Notes: a model not told the origin generated them from the letters alone. A stretch of 64,000 nt of DNA from Truepera sp. (GCA_018333895.1 JAGXSJ010000137.1:1-64000), one strand, 5' to 3'; shown: positions 1 to 9,013, numbered from the stretch's first letter. Numbers and translations are program-made.

Positions 1-97
1 TCAGCTCTTGCAGGTTGACGCGGGTGCTCTGCAAATTGTCACGCATACCGTTATACAGATTGCTGCCGTCGATGAAGATAGCGACGCGTTCTAACAT
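1..97 (-). CDS. NYN-domain protein (PIN-like RNase fold), 3' end beyond window
   Basis: Only the first 32 codons are present. They read MLERVAIFIDGSNLYNGM, where FIDGSNLYNG is the N-terminal motif of NYN/LabA (DUF88) proteins; its first Asp and the Asn are metal-site residues of this PIN-like ribonuclease fold. The ATG at 97 is preceded by an AAGGGAG ribosome-binding site. The gene diverges from luxS across about 130 bp. The specific RNA target cannot be told from this fragment. Confidence 0.75.
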   Translation of the reverse strand, partial: MLERVAIFIDGSNLYNGMRDNLQSTRVNLQEL

Positions 98-216
98 ATG
101 GCTCCCTTGATGCGATACTCTGATAGCGATAGCCCTCGTGGCCTGTAAGCCCTGCTACCTCCTCCGCTGTAGGCCTACGGTAGTAGTCTACTGCTTGCCT
201 GGGCAGATGTGAAGCG

Positions 217-222
217 TATACT
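217..222 (+). promoter_or_regulatory. Leaderless -10 box for luxS
   Basis: TATACT ends 6 nt before the luxS ATG, with TTGCCT 16 bp upstream as -35. No ribosome-binding site is present. Transcription should start on or next to the A of the ATG. Confidence 0.6.
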
Positions 223-228
223 GCTGGC

Positions 229-690
229 ATGCCAGTCGAGTCCTTTCAGTTAGATCACACCCAGGTCGTGGCGCCGTATGTTCGGTTAGCCGGGCGCTAC
301 CTTACGGCTCACGGCGACGAGATCCGCAAGTTTGACCTGCGCCTGGTGCAACCCAACCGGCAGGAGCTGCCTACCGCCGCGCTGCACACCCTCGAGCACC
401 TGTTCGCCGGCTATCTGCGTGACAGTTTAGCTGACAAGGTGATCGACGTCAGCCCGATGGGCTGCCGGACCGGCTTTTACCTCACGGCCCTCGGTGAGCC
501 GAGTGAGGAGGTGGTGAGGGAGGCTCTGCTCCAGGCGCTGCGATCGGTAGTGGCGCACAGCGGAGCTATTCCCGGCTGCAGCGAGCGCGAATGCGGCAAC
601 TACCGTGACCACTCACTGCCGGGAGCACAGGCCTGGGCGCGCGAAGTTTTGCAGCGTGAGATCATCGTGCAAGAGACTGTCTGGCTGTGA
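229..690 (+). CDS. luxS: S-ribosylhomocysteine lyase LuxS
   Basis: LuxS cleaves S-ribosylhomocysteine to homocysteine and DPD, the precursor of autoinducer-2, in the activated methyl cycle. The 153-residue length is normal for the family. The metal site is intact: H53 and H57 in HTLEHLF, and C122 in ECGNYRDH. The catalytic cysteine is C79 in CRTGFYL. The gene stands alone with its own leaderless promoter. Whether AI-2 acts as a signal here cannot be judged, because no receptor gene is in the window. Confidence 0.96.
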   Translation: MPVESFQLDHTQVVAPYVRLAGRYLTAHGDEIRKFDLRLVQPNRQELPTAALHTLEHLFAGYLRDSLADKVIDVSPMGCRTGFYLTALGEPSEEVVREALLQALRSVVAHSGAIPGCSERECGNYRDHSLPGAQAWAREVLQREIIVQETVWL

Positions 691-748
691 AGGTGACATT
701 TCTCATCGAATTACTACCAAGCCATTAGCTCTCTCATGAAAGTCGGAC

Positions 749-754
749 TATAAT
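749..754 (+). promoter_or_regulatory. Leaderless -10 box for the first response regulator
   Basis: A consensus TATAAT overlaps an upstream ATG at 753 and lies 7 nt before the ATG at 762. This placement supports 762 as the true start. Confidence 0.6.
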
Positions 755-761
755 GCAGCTC

Positions 762-1439
762 ATGGAGCGTAGACCGCAGATCTTGATCGTTGAAGACGAA
801 AAGGAGATCGCCAAGTTTATCGACTTGGAGCTCCAGGCTGAGAACTACGAGACGGTCGTCACCTATGACGGCGTTACCGGCCTGTCGAAGTTTCGCGAGC
901 TTAATCCGGATCTGGTGGTGCTCGATCTGATGCTGCCGGTGCTCGATGGCCTCGAGGTGGCCCGCCGGATTCGCAAGACCTCCAATACCCCGATTATCAT
1001 CCTCACCGCTAAGGACTCGGTCGATGACAAGGTGACCGGCCTCGACTCCGGCGCGGACGATTATCTGGTCAAGCCGTTTTCCATTGAGGAGCTGTTGGCC
1101 CGCGTGCGGGCGCATCTGCGCCGCGTCAACCCGGCGGTGACCGGTGAAGTGCGGGTGGCGGACTTGGTCATGAACCTAGATGGGCGCGAGGTATTTCGCT
1201 ATGGGCGGCGCATCGAGCTATCGGCCAAGGAGTTTGAGCTGCTCGAGCTGTTCGCCCGCAACCCCGGTAAGGTTTTCAACCGCTTCGAGATCGAAGAGAA
1301 GGTGTGGCCCGAGTACACCGGCGGCAGCAATGTAGTAGACGTCTATGTCGGCTACCTGCGGCGCAAGCTGGAAGGCGAGGGTGAGCGCCGCCTGATTCAT
1401 ACCGTTAGAGGAGTCGGGTACGTCCTGCGTGAAGAGTAA
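762..1439 (+). CDS. OmpR/PhoB-family response regulator
   Basis: A 225-residue DNA-binding response regulator. The receiver domain (about 1-120) has the acidic pocket EDE at 11-13, phosphoacceptor D55 in VVLDLMLP, and K104 in YLVKPF. The C-terminal winged helix (about 130-225) has the usual [19 protein letters not shown] and [12 protein letters not shown] motifs. The in-frame ATG at 753 is rejected because it lies inside the -10 box. The partner kinase follows 14 nt downstream. The stimulus is unknown. Confidence 0.93.
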   Translation: MERRPQILIVEDEKEIAKFIDLELQAENYETVVTYDGVTGLSKFRELNPDLVVLDLMLPVLDGLEVARRIRKTSNTPIIILTAKDSVDDKVTGLDSGADDYLVKPFSIEELLARVRAHLRRVNPAVTGEVRVADLVMNLDGREVFRYGRRIELSAKEFELLELFARNPGKVFNRFEIEEKVWPEYTGGSNVVDVYVGYLRRKLEGEGERRLIHTVRGVGYVLREE

Positions 1440-1453
1440 GGGGCGCTAGCGCC

Positions 1454-2917
1454 ATGCCGCTCCGGGCCAGACTGACGATCTTCTTCTCAGCCTTCCTAGC
1501 GGTGGTGCTAGCGGTGGTGGCCATTGCTGTTTATACCCTAACTGAACGCTCGCTCATTAGCTCGCTAGAGGAGCGTGCTCTGGAGGCGCTGAGCGAGTTT
1601 AAGGTGGGCAACTACGGCCGCGGCCTACAGCTGTTGCCTGGAGACGCCTACTTTGAGCCGGTTATCTATTTTCCGCCCTTTAGCCCGCCCTTGGAACACG
1701 GTCAACCCTATCGCCAAGGGCTGAGGGTAACCCAGGATTTCCGTCCTAACCCTACCGATGATCAGGTCTTTACGCTGCTATCAGATCGTGACTTCGCTAC
1801 CGTGATCGATGATGGGGTGGTAACGAGCCGCGTCACACTGCCAAACGGGCGCACGCTGCTGGTGATGGCCAGCCGGGCTGACATTAATATCGGCGGCATC
1901 CTCTATCCGGGGATGGTGCTGGTAGGGCTGCCGGCCGATACCGTTCAGGCCACCCTGGCGCAACTGGGTTTGGACCTGGTGCGCACAGTGCTTTTTGCGC
2001 TAGCGCTCTCAGCTCTGGGCGTCTGGCTCTTGTCGCGGCAGGCTCTGGCGCCGGTCAAGCGCGTGACCGCGGTGGCTCGCGTGATTAGCGGCCGCGATCT
2101 CTCGCAGCGGGTGACGGTGCCTCAGACTCGCGACGAGATGAGCGAGCTGGCTGACACGCTAAATAACATGCTTGACCGCTTGCAGGAGTCGTTTGAGACC
2201 CAGCGGCGCTTTACCGCTGACGCCAGCCACGAACTGCGTACACCTGTAACGGCGATTGTCGGACACACCAACTACTTGCTCCGCCGGACCAAGCCGACCC
2301 CCGAGCAGGTCGACTCGCTCACAGTCATCAAGCGGGAGGCCGAGCGGATGGCCAAGCTAGTCAATGACTTGCTCGAGCTAGCTCGAGCCGATGCTGGATT
2401 CTCGGTCGAAAGGCAGCCGGTTAATGTGGTCGAGGTGGCTGAAGCGGTGCATATGGACCTGGCCCTATCGGCCGGAAACGTCGACATCCGGGTCTCCTCG
2501 GCGCAGCCGGTGATCGAGGTGCTAGGCGACGCTAGCCGCCTCAAGCAGGTCTTGCTCAACCTGGTTCAGAACGCCATCAATGCTGGGGCCCAGCAGGTAG
2601 CGGTGTCGCTGGCACAGGAGCGCGACGCAGTGCGGATCGAGGTGCTCGATAACGGTCCGGGGATTCCCGCCGAAGCCATCCCGCACCTTTTTGATCGTTT
2701 CTTCCGCATCGACGGCGCCCGCAGTGGTCGCGGCAACGGCAGCGGCTTGGGCCTAGCGATCGTCAAGTGGATCGTGCAGCAGCATCAAGGTGAGGTGCTG
2801 GTCGAATCCAAGCTGGGCGAGGGAACGGTCTTTACCGTCACTCTTCCTGCTCATAGCAGCAAGCAGACCGAGGCTCGAGCCCTAACCCGCCCGCGCACCG
2901 ATCGCCTCCCCGCCTAG
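1454..2917 (+). CDS. Membrane sensor histidine kinase
   Basis: 487 residues. A first membrane helix (about 8-30), a periplasmic sensor region (31-175), a second helix (about 176-194) and a HAMP linker lead to the dimerization domain with H259 in SHELRTPVTAIVGH. The ATPase domain has N-box NLVQNAINAG, G1 box DNGPGIP, F box LFDRFFRID and G2 box GSGLGLAIVKW. It is co-transcribed with the preceding regulator. The sensor region resembles no domain I recognise. Confidence 0.93.
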   Translation: MPLRARLTIFFSAFLAVVLAVVAIAVYTLTERSLISSLEERALEALSEFKVGNYGRGLQLLPGDAYFEPVIYFPPFSPPLEHGQPYRQGLRVTQDFRPNPTDDQVFTLLSDRDFATVIDDGVVTSRVTLPNGRTLLVMASRADINIGGILYPGMVLVGLPADTVQATLAQLGLDLVRTVLFALALSALGVWLLSRQALAPVKRVTAVARVISGRDLSQRVTVPQTRDEMSELADTLNNMLDRLQESFETQRRFTADASHELRTPVTAIVGHTNYLLRRTKPTPEQVDSLTVIKREAERMAKLVNDLLELARADAGFSVERQPVNVVEVAEAVHMDLALSAGNVDIRVSSAQPVIEVLGDASRLKQVLLNLVQNAINAGAQQVAVSLAQERDAVRIEVLDNGPGIPAEAIPHLFDRFFRIDGARSGRGNGSGLGLAIVKWIVQQHQGEVLVESKLGEGTVFTVTLPAHSSKQTEARALTRPRTDRLPA

Positions 2918-2943
2918 GGTAGACTAGCCGCTGGAGGTTAGTG

Positions 2944-3876
2944 ATGACGGTATTCGTACTGGTCGGTATCGTGGTGATTGTTGCTGGTTTAGCCTTGCTG
3001 GTGCAAGGGATCCAGGGGCAGCAGCGAAAAGCGCAGAGCTTAGGCGGCCTGCTGATGGTTGCTGGGGCGGCGGTAGCGGTCTTGGCGTCAGCCTTTGTGG
3101 TGGTGCCGGCAGGTAACGTCGGCGTGGTCTTTAACATCTTTGGCGGCGTGCAGAGCCGCCCACTCGGGGAAGGGCTTCACATCGTGCTCCCGGTGCTGCA
3201 ACAGGTGACGCTGTACGATGTGCGCCAGCAAGAGCTGACGCTGGCTGCCGCCACTGGCGACAAGATCAACGCCCGCTCAGCCGAAGGCCTGGAGATCGAC
3301 GTCGATGTCACAGTGCTCTTTCAGGTAATCCGCGATAGCGCTCCCAAGCTGCACCAGGATATTGGGCCGCTGTACGAAGCGATTCGCATCCGACCCGAGG
3401 TGCGCTCGCAGATCCGCGACGGCATTTCCGAGTATCGCGCCGCCGATCTGATCAGCGTCAAGCGGGCCGAATTGCAGCAGCGGATTCAGAACAACCTAGT
3501 AGAGTCGCTACAGCGCGATAATATTCGCGTCTTGAACGTGCTGCTGCGCGATGTGCGGATTCCCGAGACGATCACTCAGGCGATTGAAGAGAAACAGGCC
3601 GCCGAGCAGCAGGTCGAGGTGGAAGAGAACCGCCGCCGCCAGGCGGAGATCGCCGCGCAGCGCCGGGTGATCGAAGCCGAAGGGGAGCGCGACGCCCAGA
3701 TCGCTCGAGCCGAAGGCGAGGCGCAAGCCTTAGCGTTGCGCGGCGAGGCGCTGCGCGCCAACCCGGAGATCATTCAGCTCGAAGTGGCCCAGCGCTTGGC
3801 GCCCTCGATCCAGACCATCATGCTGCCGACCGATGGCAACTTCCTGCTCGATGTGCGCGGCCTGATTGGGAGGTAG
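2944..3876 (+). CDS. SPFH/band 7 (prohibitin-like) membrane protein
   Basis: About 310 residues with two N-terminal hydrophobic segments (about 3-25 and 35-58), an SPFH domain (about 60-220; VVPAGNVGVVF onward) and a Glu/Ala/Arg-rich coiled coil. Such proteins form large membrane-bound rings linked to microdomains and membrane proteases. GTG 2941 and ATG 2944 are both possible; GGAGG at 2934-2938 is better spaced for 2944. It converges on purM with a gap of only 3 nt. No NfeD partner or protease is adjacent. Confidence 0.88.
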   Translation: MTVFVLVGIVVIVAGLALLVQGIQGQQRKAQSLGGLLMVAGAAVAVLASAFVVVPAGNVGVVFNIFGGVQSRPLGEGLHIVLPVLQQVTLYDVRQQELTLAAATGDKINARSAEGLEIDVDVTVLFQVIRDSAPKLHQDIGPLYEAIRIRPEVRSQIRDGISEYRAADLISVKRAELQQRIQNNLVESLQRDNIRVLNVLLRDVRIPETITQAIEEKQAAEQQVEVEENRRRQAEIAAQRRVIEAEGERDAQIARAEGEAQALALRGEALRANPEIIQLEVAQRLAPSIQTIMLPTDGNFLLDVRGLIGR

Positions 3877-3879
3877 CGC

Positions 3880-4881
3880 TTACGCCAAGCGGACCCCCTC
3901 GCTGCTTACGATCTCCCCGATGATGTACCCCTCGAGCTGCGCGGTGACTGAAGCGGCATCCTCGGGCCCGACTACCAGCAGGAAGCCCGCCCCCATATTG
4001 AACACCTCGAACATCTCCGCCTGAGAGACCGCGCCCCGCGCGGCGATCAGCTCAAAGATGGCGGGTACGGGCCAGCTGCCGAGGTCAATGGCAGCGCCCA
4101 GCCCGGCGGGAAGAATGCGCGGTAGATTGCCGGAGATGCCGCCGCCGGTGATGTGCGCCATCCCCTTAATAACCCCTGGCCCTAACAGCGGCGTTACTGC
4201 GGGGAGGTAACAGCGGTGCGGCATCAGCAGCGCCTCGCCGACGGTATGGCCCTCGAACGGCTCGTTTAGAGCTGAGCCGAGTACCGCCCTGGCTAGGCTG
4301 TAGCCGTTGGTCTGCAAGCCGCCAGACATCAGCGCAATGAGTTGGTCGCCAACACTGATGCCGCTGCCGTCAATTATGGCGCGGCGCTCCACTACCCCGA
4401 CGATAGTACCTACCAGGTCGAACTCGTCTGGGGCATATACGCCCGGCATCTCGGCGGTCTCGCCGCCTAAGAGCGCCATGCCGTGGGTGCGGCAGGCCTC
4501 GGCTACCCCGGTCACAATCTGGGCGACGATCTGGGGCTGTAGCCGCGCCGCAGCCAGATAGTCGAGAAAAAATAGCGGGCGCGCTCCTTGCACTAAGATA
4601 TCGTTGATGCAGTGGTGGACGATATCGTAGCCGATGCTGTGGTAGCGCCCCAGGGCGGCGGCGAGTTTGGTCTTGGTGCCCACGCCGTCGGTAGAGGCGA
4701 CCAGCACCGGCTCCGCCAAACTCTGTAGCGCTGTGGCAGCGTACAGCCCACCGAAGGCGCCTATCCCGGCTAATACCTCCGGAGTGTAGGTGCTTTTGAC
4801 TGCCTGCGTGATTAGCGCTAGGGCTTCTGCCTTGGCTCTGAGGTCAACCCCGGCACTCTGATAACGAGGTTCTTGGTTCAT
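3880..4881 (-). CDS. purM: Phosphoribosylformylglycinamidine cyclo-ligase
   Basis: AIR synthetase closes FGAM to aminoimidazole ribotide using ATP, the fifth step of purine synthesis. The protein has 333 residues. Recognisable stretches are YQSAGVDL at the N terminus, GVGTKTKLA, HHCINDILVQGARPLFFLDYLA (positions about 80-100), GGETAEMPG and the glycine-rich HITGGGISGNLPR. ATG 4881 is chosen over ATG 4914 because TACAAT lies exactly 6 nt before it. The neighbours are not purine genes. Confidence 0.96.
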   Translation of the reverse strand: MNQEPRYQSAGVDLRAKAEALALITQAVKSTYTPEVLAGIGAFGGLYAATALQSLAEPVLVASTDGVGTKTKLAAALGRYHSIGYDIVHHCINDILVQGARPLFFLDYLAAARLQPQIVAQIVTGVAEACRTHGMALLGGETAEMPGVYAPDEFDLVGTIVGVVERRAIIDGSGISVGDQLIALMSGGLQTNGYSLARAVLGSALNEPFEGHTVGEALLMPHRCYLPAVTPLLGPGVIKGMAHITGGGISGNLPRILPAGLGAAIDLGSWPVPAIFELIAARGAVSQAEMFEVFNMGAGFLLVVGPEDAASVTAQLEGYIIGEIVSSEGVRLA

Positions 4882-4887
4882 GAGGTG

Positions 4888-4893
4888 ATTGTA
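4888..4893 (-). promoter_or_regulatory. Leaderless -10 box for purM
   Basis: TACAAT ends 6 nt before the purM ATG at 4881 on the minus strand. Confidence 0.6.
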
Positions 4894-4952
4894 CCGAGGG
4901 ATGCTTACTAACATCCCTTCAGCGTAATAAAAACTTCACACGCAAAGATATT

Positions 4953-4966
4953 GTGATGAAAATCAC
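4953..4966. promoter_or_regulatory. CRP-like operator between purM and priA
   Basis: GTGA-N6-TCAC palindrome, the core of CRP/DdrI-type sites. It is centred about 24 bp before the predicted priA transcription start, overlapping the core promoter, where binding would be expected to repress. The upstream flank (TTCAC..GCA.AA.ATA) resembles that of the sites at 7179 and 54340. Confidence 0.45.
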
Positions 4967-4971
4967 TACGT

Positions 4972-4977
4972 TATGAT
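4972..4977 (+). promoter_or_regulatory. Leaderless -10 box for priA
   Basis: TATGAT ends 6 nt before the priA ATG at 4984. No ribosome-binding site is present. Confidence 0.6.
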
Positions 4978-4983
4978 GACGCT

Positions 4984-7155
4984 ATGCCGCCTATCCTTCA
5001 GGTGCTGCTGCCGCTGCCGCTACCACCCTTTGACTTTTTACCCACCCACGGCGCGGCGCTCCCTGCGGTGGGTCAGCGCATCGTAGTGCCGTGGCAACAG
5101 AGCCTCCGGATCGGCCTAGTAGTCGGTATCGCTCAAGAGCGGGGGCGGCTAGCCGGTGAGCTGAGAGAGGCCATCGGCACCCTCGACGCCGGACCGTTTC
5201 TTAACTCGGCAGCACTAGCGACGCTCCAGCGAGTGGCAGACTACACCCTCGCCCCGGCCGGGACCGTGTTGGCCGACCTGCTGCCAACCGGTTTGAGCGA
5301 AACTTTGAGCCACGAGGTGCGGGCGCTGCTGGGGGTAACGGGGGTGCCGATCGGCAGGGAGTGGTTCCCAGCGGTAGGGCTTAAACCTGGACAGCTCGAG
5401 CTCTACCGGCGCCAAGGCTTGATCGAAGAGCGGGTAAGCGTGCTGCAGCCGACTGCAACACGGCTTACCGCCTGCCGTGACGTGGACGCTGCTCTGAGCC
5501 CTAAGCAGCGCAAAGCGCTGGAGGCGCTGCAAGCCCTAGGGCTAGCGATCAGCGCGGCGGCGGTAGCCCGGGAGGCCGAGGTCTCTGAGGGGGTGGTACG
5601 GGCCCTGATAAAAAAGGGCTACGCCCGCTACTTACCGGTCGAGGCCGAGCCGCCCGCTTTGCCTAGCTATTGGGGCGCTGCACTGGAGTCTGTGCTCCCT
5701 ATCCCACCTGAGGTGATCTGCCTCAGCGGCGGCCGCCGCCGCGAGCGCTTGGCGGCACTGGTACCAAGCTTATTAGCGACCATCGCAGCTGGCGGCTCGG
5801 TACTGGTGTTAGTGCCGGAGCAGGCGCTGATCGCTGAAACTGCCGGTGGCCTAGCTGCACCGTTGCCGGTGGCGGTGCTCAGCGGTGAGCTGAACGATGC
5901 GCAGCGCCGGCGCCTGTGGCTCGAGCTGCCTAGTTACGGGCCGGTGGTGCTGGTTGGTACCTATCTAGCCCTGCTAGCGCCACTTAGGAACTTGCGGCAG
6001 GTGGTGGTGCTAGAAGCGGCCAGCCCAAGCTACAAGCTCGCTGCGGGATGTCGCGTCTTCGTCCCGACGGCGGCGCGCTTGCTGGCTGAGGCCAGCGGCG
6101 CAGCCCTGCTCGAGAGCGACGCGCTAGCTAGTGCCGAAATGTGGCTACGCGGTAACGGCCGCTGTCATCAACTGCCGCGGACAGAGCCTCGTCTCCACGT
6201 GATAGATCTCAATCGTCAGGCCAACTGGCCGCTCAGCGCCGACCTGATCAAGCTGCTTAAGCAGGTAGCGGAGCGGGGGCGCCAGGCAGTGCTGTTAGCC
6301 CCGCGCCGCGGCTTTTCAGCCGGGCTGAGCTGCCAAGACTGCGGCTACTTGGCGATCTGCCCGCACTGCGATTTGCCGCTGCGCTACCACCGCGATGGTT
6401 ACCGCTTACGGTGCCACCAGTGCGGCTTTAGCGCCGAACTGCCGCCGCACTGCCCGCAGTGCAACGGTCACCGGCTGCACCCAGCCCGCGCCGCCGGGAC
6501 GCAATGGATTCAGGGTGCGGTCCAGGAGCTTCTGCCCGGATTTAACTGCTGGCGCTTCGACAGCGACCAGCGCGACAACCTGCGCAGCCTCCATAACGGC
6601 CAGCCCGGTGTGGTAGTGGGCACTTCCGCCCTGCTGCGCCAGCCGCCGCTACCTAACGTTTCGCTAATTGCGATTACGCTACTCGATACACTGCTCTACC
6701 TGGGCGACTACCGCGGCGAAGAGGAGAGCCTCCGGTTGCTCTTTAACCTGGTTGAGCTGACCGAATCGCGCCGCCCGCTGACGGTAATCCAAACCTTTCA
6801 AGCTGATCACCCGCTATTGCGGGCGCTCCAAAAGCCGGCGTTGCTTGATGCTTTTATGGACGAGCTGCTGGCGCGTCGCCGCCGCTTGGGCTATCCGCCG
6901 TTTACCCGGCTAGCTAAGATACAGGTGGCGGCGAAGGAGCGGGCTGCCGCCGAGCGCGTGGCAAACTGGCTGGCTTCGGCGCTGAGGACGTTAGGTGCTG
7001 AGCTAAGCGAGCTGTTGGGCCCGGCCCCAGCGCTGCGCCTGAAAGGGCTTTACACCGTTCAACTGCTAGTGCGCACTGCTGACGACGACCGGTTAAGAAC
7101 GTTGCTGGCGGCGGCGCGGGAGTATCGCGGTGAGGCGCGGGTGCGCATAGAATAG
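4984..7155 (+). CDS. priA: Primosomal protein N' (PriA), probable pseudohelicase
   Basis: PriA recognises stalled forks and starts replication restart. At 723 residues the family's length and order are kept: N-terminal 3' DNA-binding domain, winged helix, two helicase lobes and a zinc-binding insert. The insert is intact, with cysteine pairs in SCQDCGYLAICPHCDLPL and RCHQCGF..HCPQC (about 440-490). The ATPase site is not: where GxGSGKT is expected the sequence reads LSGGRRRERLAAL, and the DEEH box is replaced by VVLEAASPSYK. Loss of helicase activity is reported for Deinococcus PriA. Loading of DnaB without unwinding is the likely remaining role. Confidence 0.92.
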   Translation: MPPILQVLLPLPLPPFDFLPTHGAALPAVGQRIVVPWQQSLRIGLVVGIAQERGRLAGELREAIGTLDAGPFLNSAALATLQRVADYTLAPAGTVLADLLPTGLSETLSHEVRALLGVTGVPIGREWFPAVGLKPGQLELYRRQGLIEERVSVLQPTATRLTACRDVDAALSPKQRKALEALQALGLAISAAAVAREAEVSEGVVRALIKKGYARYLPVEAEPPALPSYWGAALESVLPIPPEVICLSGGRRRERLAALVPSLLATIAAGGSVLVLVPEQALIAETAGGLAAPLPVAVLSGELNDAQRRRLWLELPSYGPVVLVGTYLALLAPLRNLRQVVVLEAASPSYKLAAGCRVFVPTAARLLAEASGAALLESDALASAEMWLRGNGRCHQLPRTEPRLHVIDLNRQANWPLSADLIKLLKQVAERGRQAVLLAPRRGFSAGLSCQDCGYLAICPHCDLPLRYHRDGYRLRCHQCGFSAELPPHCPQCNGHRLHPARAAGTQWIQGAVQELLPGFNCWRFDSDQRDNLRSLHNGQPGVVVGTSALLRQPPLPNVSLIAITLLDTLLYLGDYRGEEESLRLLFNLVELTESRRPLTVIQTFQADHPLLRALQKPALLDAFMDELLARRRRLGYPPFTRLAKIQVAAKERAAAERVANWLASALRTLGAELSELLGPAPALRLKGLYTVQLLVRTADDDRLRTLLAAAREYRGEARVRIE

Positions 7156-7178
7156 TTTTTTCACGCACAAATAGTATC

Positions 7179-7192
7179 GTGACTATTTTCAC
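7179..7192. promoter_or_regulatory. CRP-like operator upstream of smpB
   Basis: GTGA-N6-TCAC. With the -10 box TATCAT at 7234-7239, the site is centred about 61 bp before the expected start of transcription, the classical position for CRP-type activation. The 24-bp segment ending in this GTGA is almost identical to that at the 54340 site. Confidence 0.5.
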
Positions 7193-7233
7193 TTTATAAC
7201 AATCTGATTACCAACCTGCCAAGCGCTGTGGCG

Positions 7234-7239
7234 TATCAT
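7234..7239 (+). promoter_or_regulatory. -10 box for the smpB operon
   Basis: TATCAT lies 11 nt before the smpB ATG, giving a predicted leader of only about 4 nt. Confidence 0.45.
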
Positions 7240-7250
7240 AGACACAGCTT

Positions 7251-7679
7251 ATGATTAAGAACCGCCGCGCCACCTTTGACTACGAGCTACTCGAAGCCTT
7301 CGAGGCCGGACTGGTTTTGACCGGCAGCGAGGTCAAATCGCTAAGGCAGGGGGGAGCGACGCTGACCGAGGCCTTTGCCCGCATCAAGGGGGACGAAGTC
7401 TGGCTGGAGGGGATGCACATAGCGCCCTACAAGGATGCTAGCTACAACAACCATGAGCCGCTGCGCAGCCGCAAGCTGCTGCTGAACCGGCGCGAGATCG
7501 CCGAGATTAAGCGGGGGCTTACGCGCCAAGGGTTGACCCTCATCCCGACTCGCCTCTACTTTAAGGAGGGTTGGGCTAAGCTAACCGTGGCGCTGGCTCG
7601 CGGCAAAAAGCTTCACGACAAACGCCAGGCGGTAGCCAAGAAAGAGGCTGAGCGGGAGATGGAGCGAGTGCGCCGATGA
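7251..7679 (+). CDS. smpB: SsrA-binding protein SmpB
   Basis: SmpB binds tmRNA and brings it to stalled ribosomes for trans-translation. The 142-residue protein has the family core NRRATFDYELLEAFEAGLVLTGSEVKSLR, HIAPYKDASYNNHEPLRSRKLLLN and the basic C-terminal tail KKLHDKRQAVAKKEAEREM that enters the mRNA channel. The last 4 nt overlap the next gene's start (ATGA), so the two are translationally coupled. No ssrA gene was seen in the window. Confidence 0.96.
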   Translation: MIKNRRATFDYELLEAFEAGLVLTGSEVKSLRQGGATLTEAFARIKGDEVWLEGMHIAPYKDASYNNHEPLRSRKLLLNRREIAEIKRGLTRQGLTLIPTRLYFKEGWAKLTVALARGKKLHDKRQAVAKKEAEREMERVRR

Positions 7680-9010
7680 TGCGTGTCCTGGTGTTTACTC
7701 TGCTGCTGTCGCTAGGCGTAGGTATGGCGCAGCAGCGGCTAGTAGTCAACGGGGTAGAGGTACCCGGACTTACCACCACGCTGGTAGCCGGTAGCTCCTA
7801 CGCTGCCGCCGAACCGCTGGCTCGAGCCCTGGGCGCTAGCTTCAGCTTCGACCCGATTAACCAGCTAGCCCTGTTTCAGTTAGCCGGGCGGGTGGTGCTG
7901 CTAAGCGTTTTTAGCGATGCCCGCAGCGCTGCGGCCGCCACTGAGGCTATCCTCATCGATGGGCGCCGGCTCGCTAGCTCGGGCGGGATTCTAATTGAAG
8001 GGGTCGTCTTTGCCCCGGTACGGTCGCTGGCCGTGGCTTTTGGCGGGAGCGCCGCTGTGGTGCAAGAGCAAAACGCCGTCACGGTGGTGCTGCCGCGAGC
8101 CAGGCTGGAGCGCGCCGAGTTAGGCCCAGCGCCCGGCGGCCGCTACGAGCGCTTTGTGTTTGAGTTCAGCGGGCTGCCTCCGATCGACACGCGCGAGCTG
8201 CCCGCGCTGAATACCGTGCAGTTCCGCTTCGACCGCAGCGACCTAATCGCCGAGCGGCGTTTCAGTGGCCGCTACTTCGTCGAGGCGGTGCTAGTTCCTA
8301 ACGCTGGGCGCATCGACTTCCGCCTCACTCTGACGCCCGATAGCCGCTATGAGTGGTTCCTGACGCCAACTCCACAGGGCGTCAGCATCGTGATCGATAT
8401 CTTCAGCGCTACGATGGCTGCTGCTCCGGTAACTACCGACCGCCCTCGGCTCAGCGTCGTGCTAGACCCAGGGCCAGGTACCCTGATGCTGGCCCAGCAG
8501 TTGGCAGCCAGTCTGGAAACCGATGGTTATCCGGTACGCCTGACCCGCGACAGCGAGGTGGAGGTTCCGCTGGAGGCGCGCGCTAGTGCCGGCATTGGGG
8601 CTGGGGTGTTCATCTCATTACAGGCAAGCACCTTGCCACCCGGCCAGTATCGGGCCTATTATCTGGCAGAGGCGGCTGACTTAGAGGTGCTTAACGCGGC
8701 CATCCGCCAAAATGCCGAAGCCGCTGCGCGCAGCGAAGCTACCGATAGCCTGCGCCGCCGCCTCCTACTCGGCCTGGCCCCGGATCTAAGCGCCGGGCCA
8801 CAGCTCGCCCAAGTGATGACTGCCGCACTGAGTCAGGCTGGCAACTTCGCACCGCTAACGGTCGAAGGCGCTCCCCTCTTAATTCTCACCGGCGCCGCCG
8901 GGCGCGGGGTGGTGCTCGAGCTGAGCAGCAGCGATCTAGCTAACGCGGCGGTGCGCCAACGCCTGGTTGATGGGCTAAGCCAGGCGTTAGAGCAGTTTGC
9001 TGCAAGGTAA
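7676..9010 (+). CDS. Secreted AMIN/amidase_3-like protein, catalytically degenerate
   Basis: 444 residues: signal peptide (1-18, ending GMAQ), a copper-amine-oxidase-N-like domain (about 20-135; VNGVEVPG..AAAEPLARALGASFSFD), an AMIN-like beta domain (about 140-245) and an N-acetylmuramoyl-L-alanine amidase_3 fold (about 255-440). The fold is recognisable from LSVVLDPG, PVRLTRDSEVEVPLEARA and GVVLELSSSDLAN. The zinc ligands are lost: DPGHGG has become DPGPGT, and SLHAN has become SLQAS. The C-terminal Glu remains. It is more likely a wall-binding or amidase-regulating protein than an active hydrolase. Confidence 0.75.
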   Translation: MMRVLVFTLLLSLGVGMAQQRLVVNGVEVPGLTTTLVAGSSYAAAEPLARALGASFSFDPINQLALFQLAGRVVLLSVFSDARSAAAATEAILIDGRRLASSGGILIEGVVFAPVRSLAVAFGGSAAVVQEQNAVTVVLPRARLERAELGPAPGGRYERFVFEFSGLPPIDTRELPALNTVQFRFDRSDLIAERRFSGRYFVEAVLVPNAGRIDFRLTLTPDSRYEWFLTPTPQGVSIVIDIFSATMAAAPVTTDRPRLSVVLDPGPGTLMLAQQLAASLETDGYPVRLTRDSEVEVPLEARASAGIGAGVFISLQASTLPPGQYRAYYLAEAADLEVLNAAIRQNAEAAARSEATDSLRRRLLLGLAPDLSAGPQLAQVMTAALSQAGNFAPLTVEGAPLLILTGAAGRGVVLELSSSDLANAAVRQRLVDGLSQALEQFAAR

Positions 9011-9013
9011 GCA

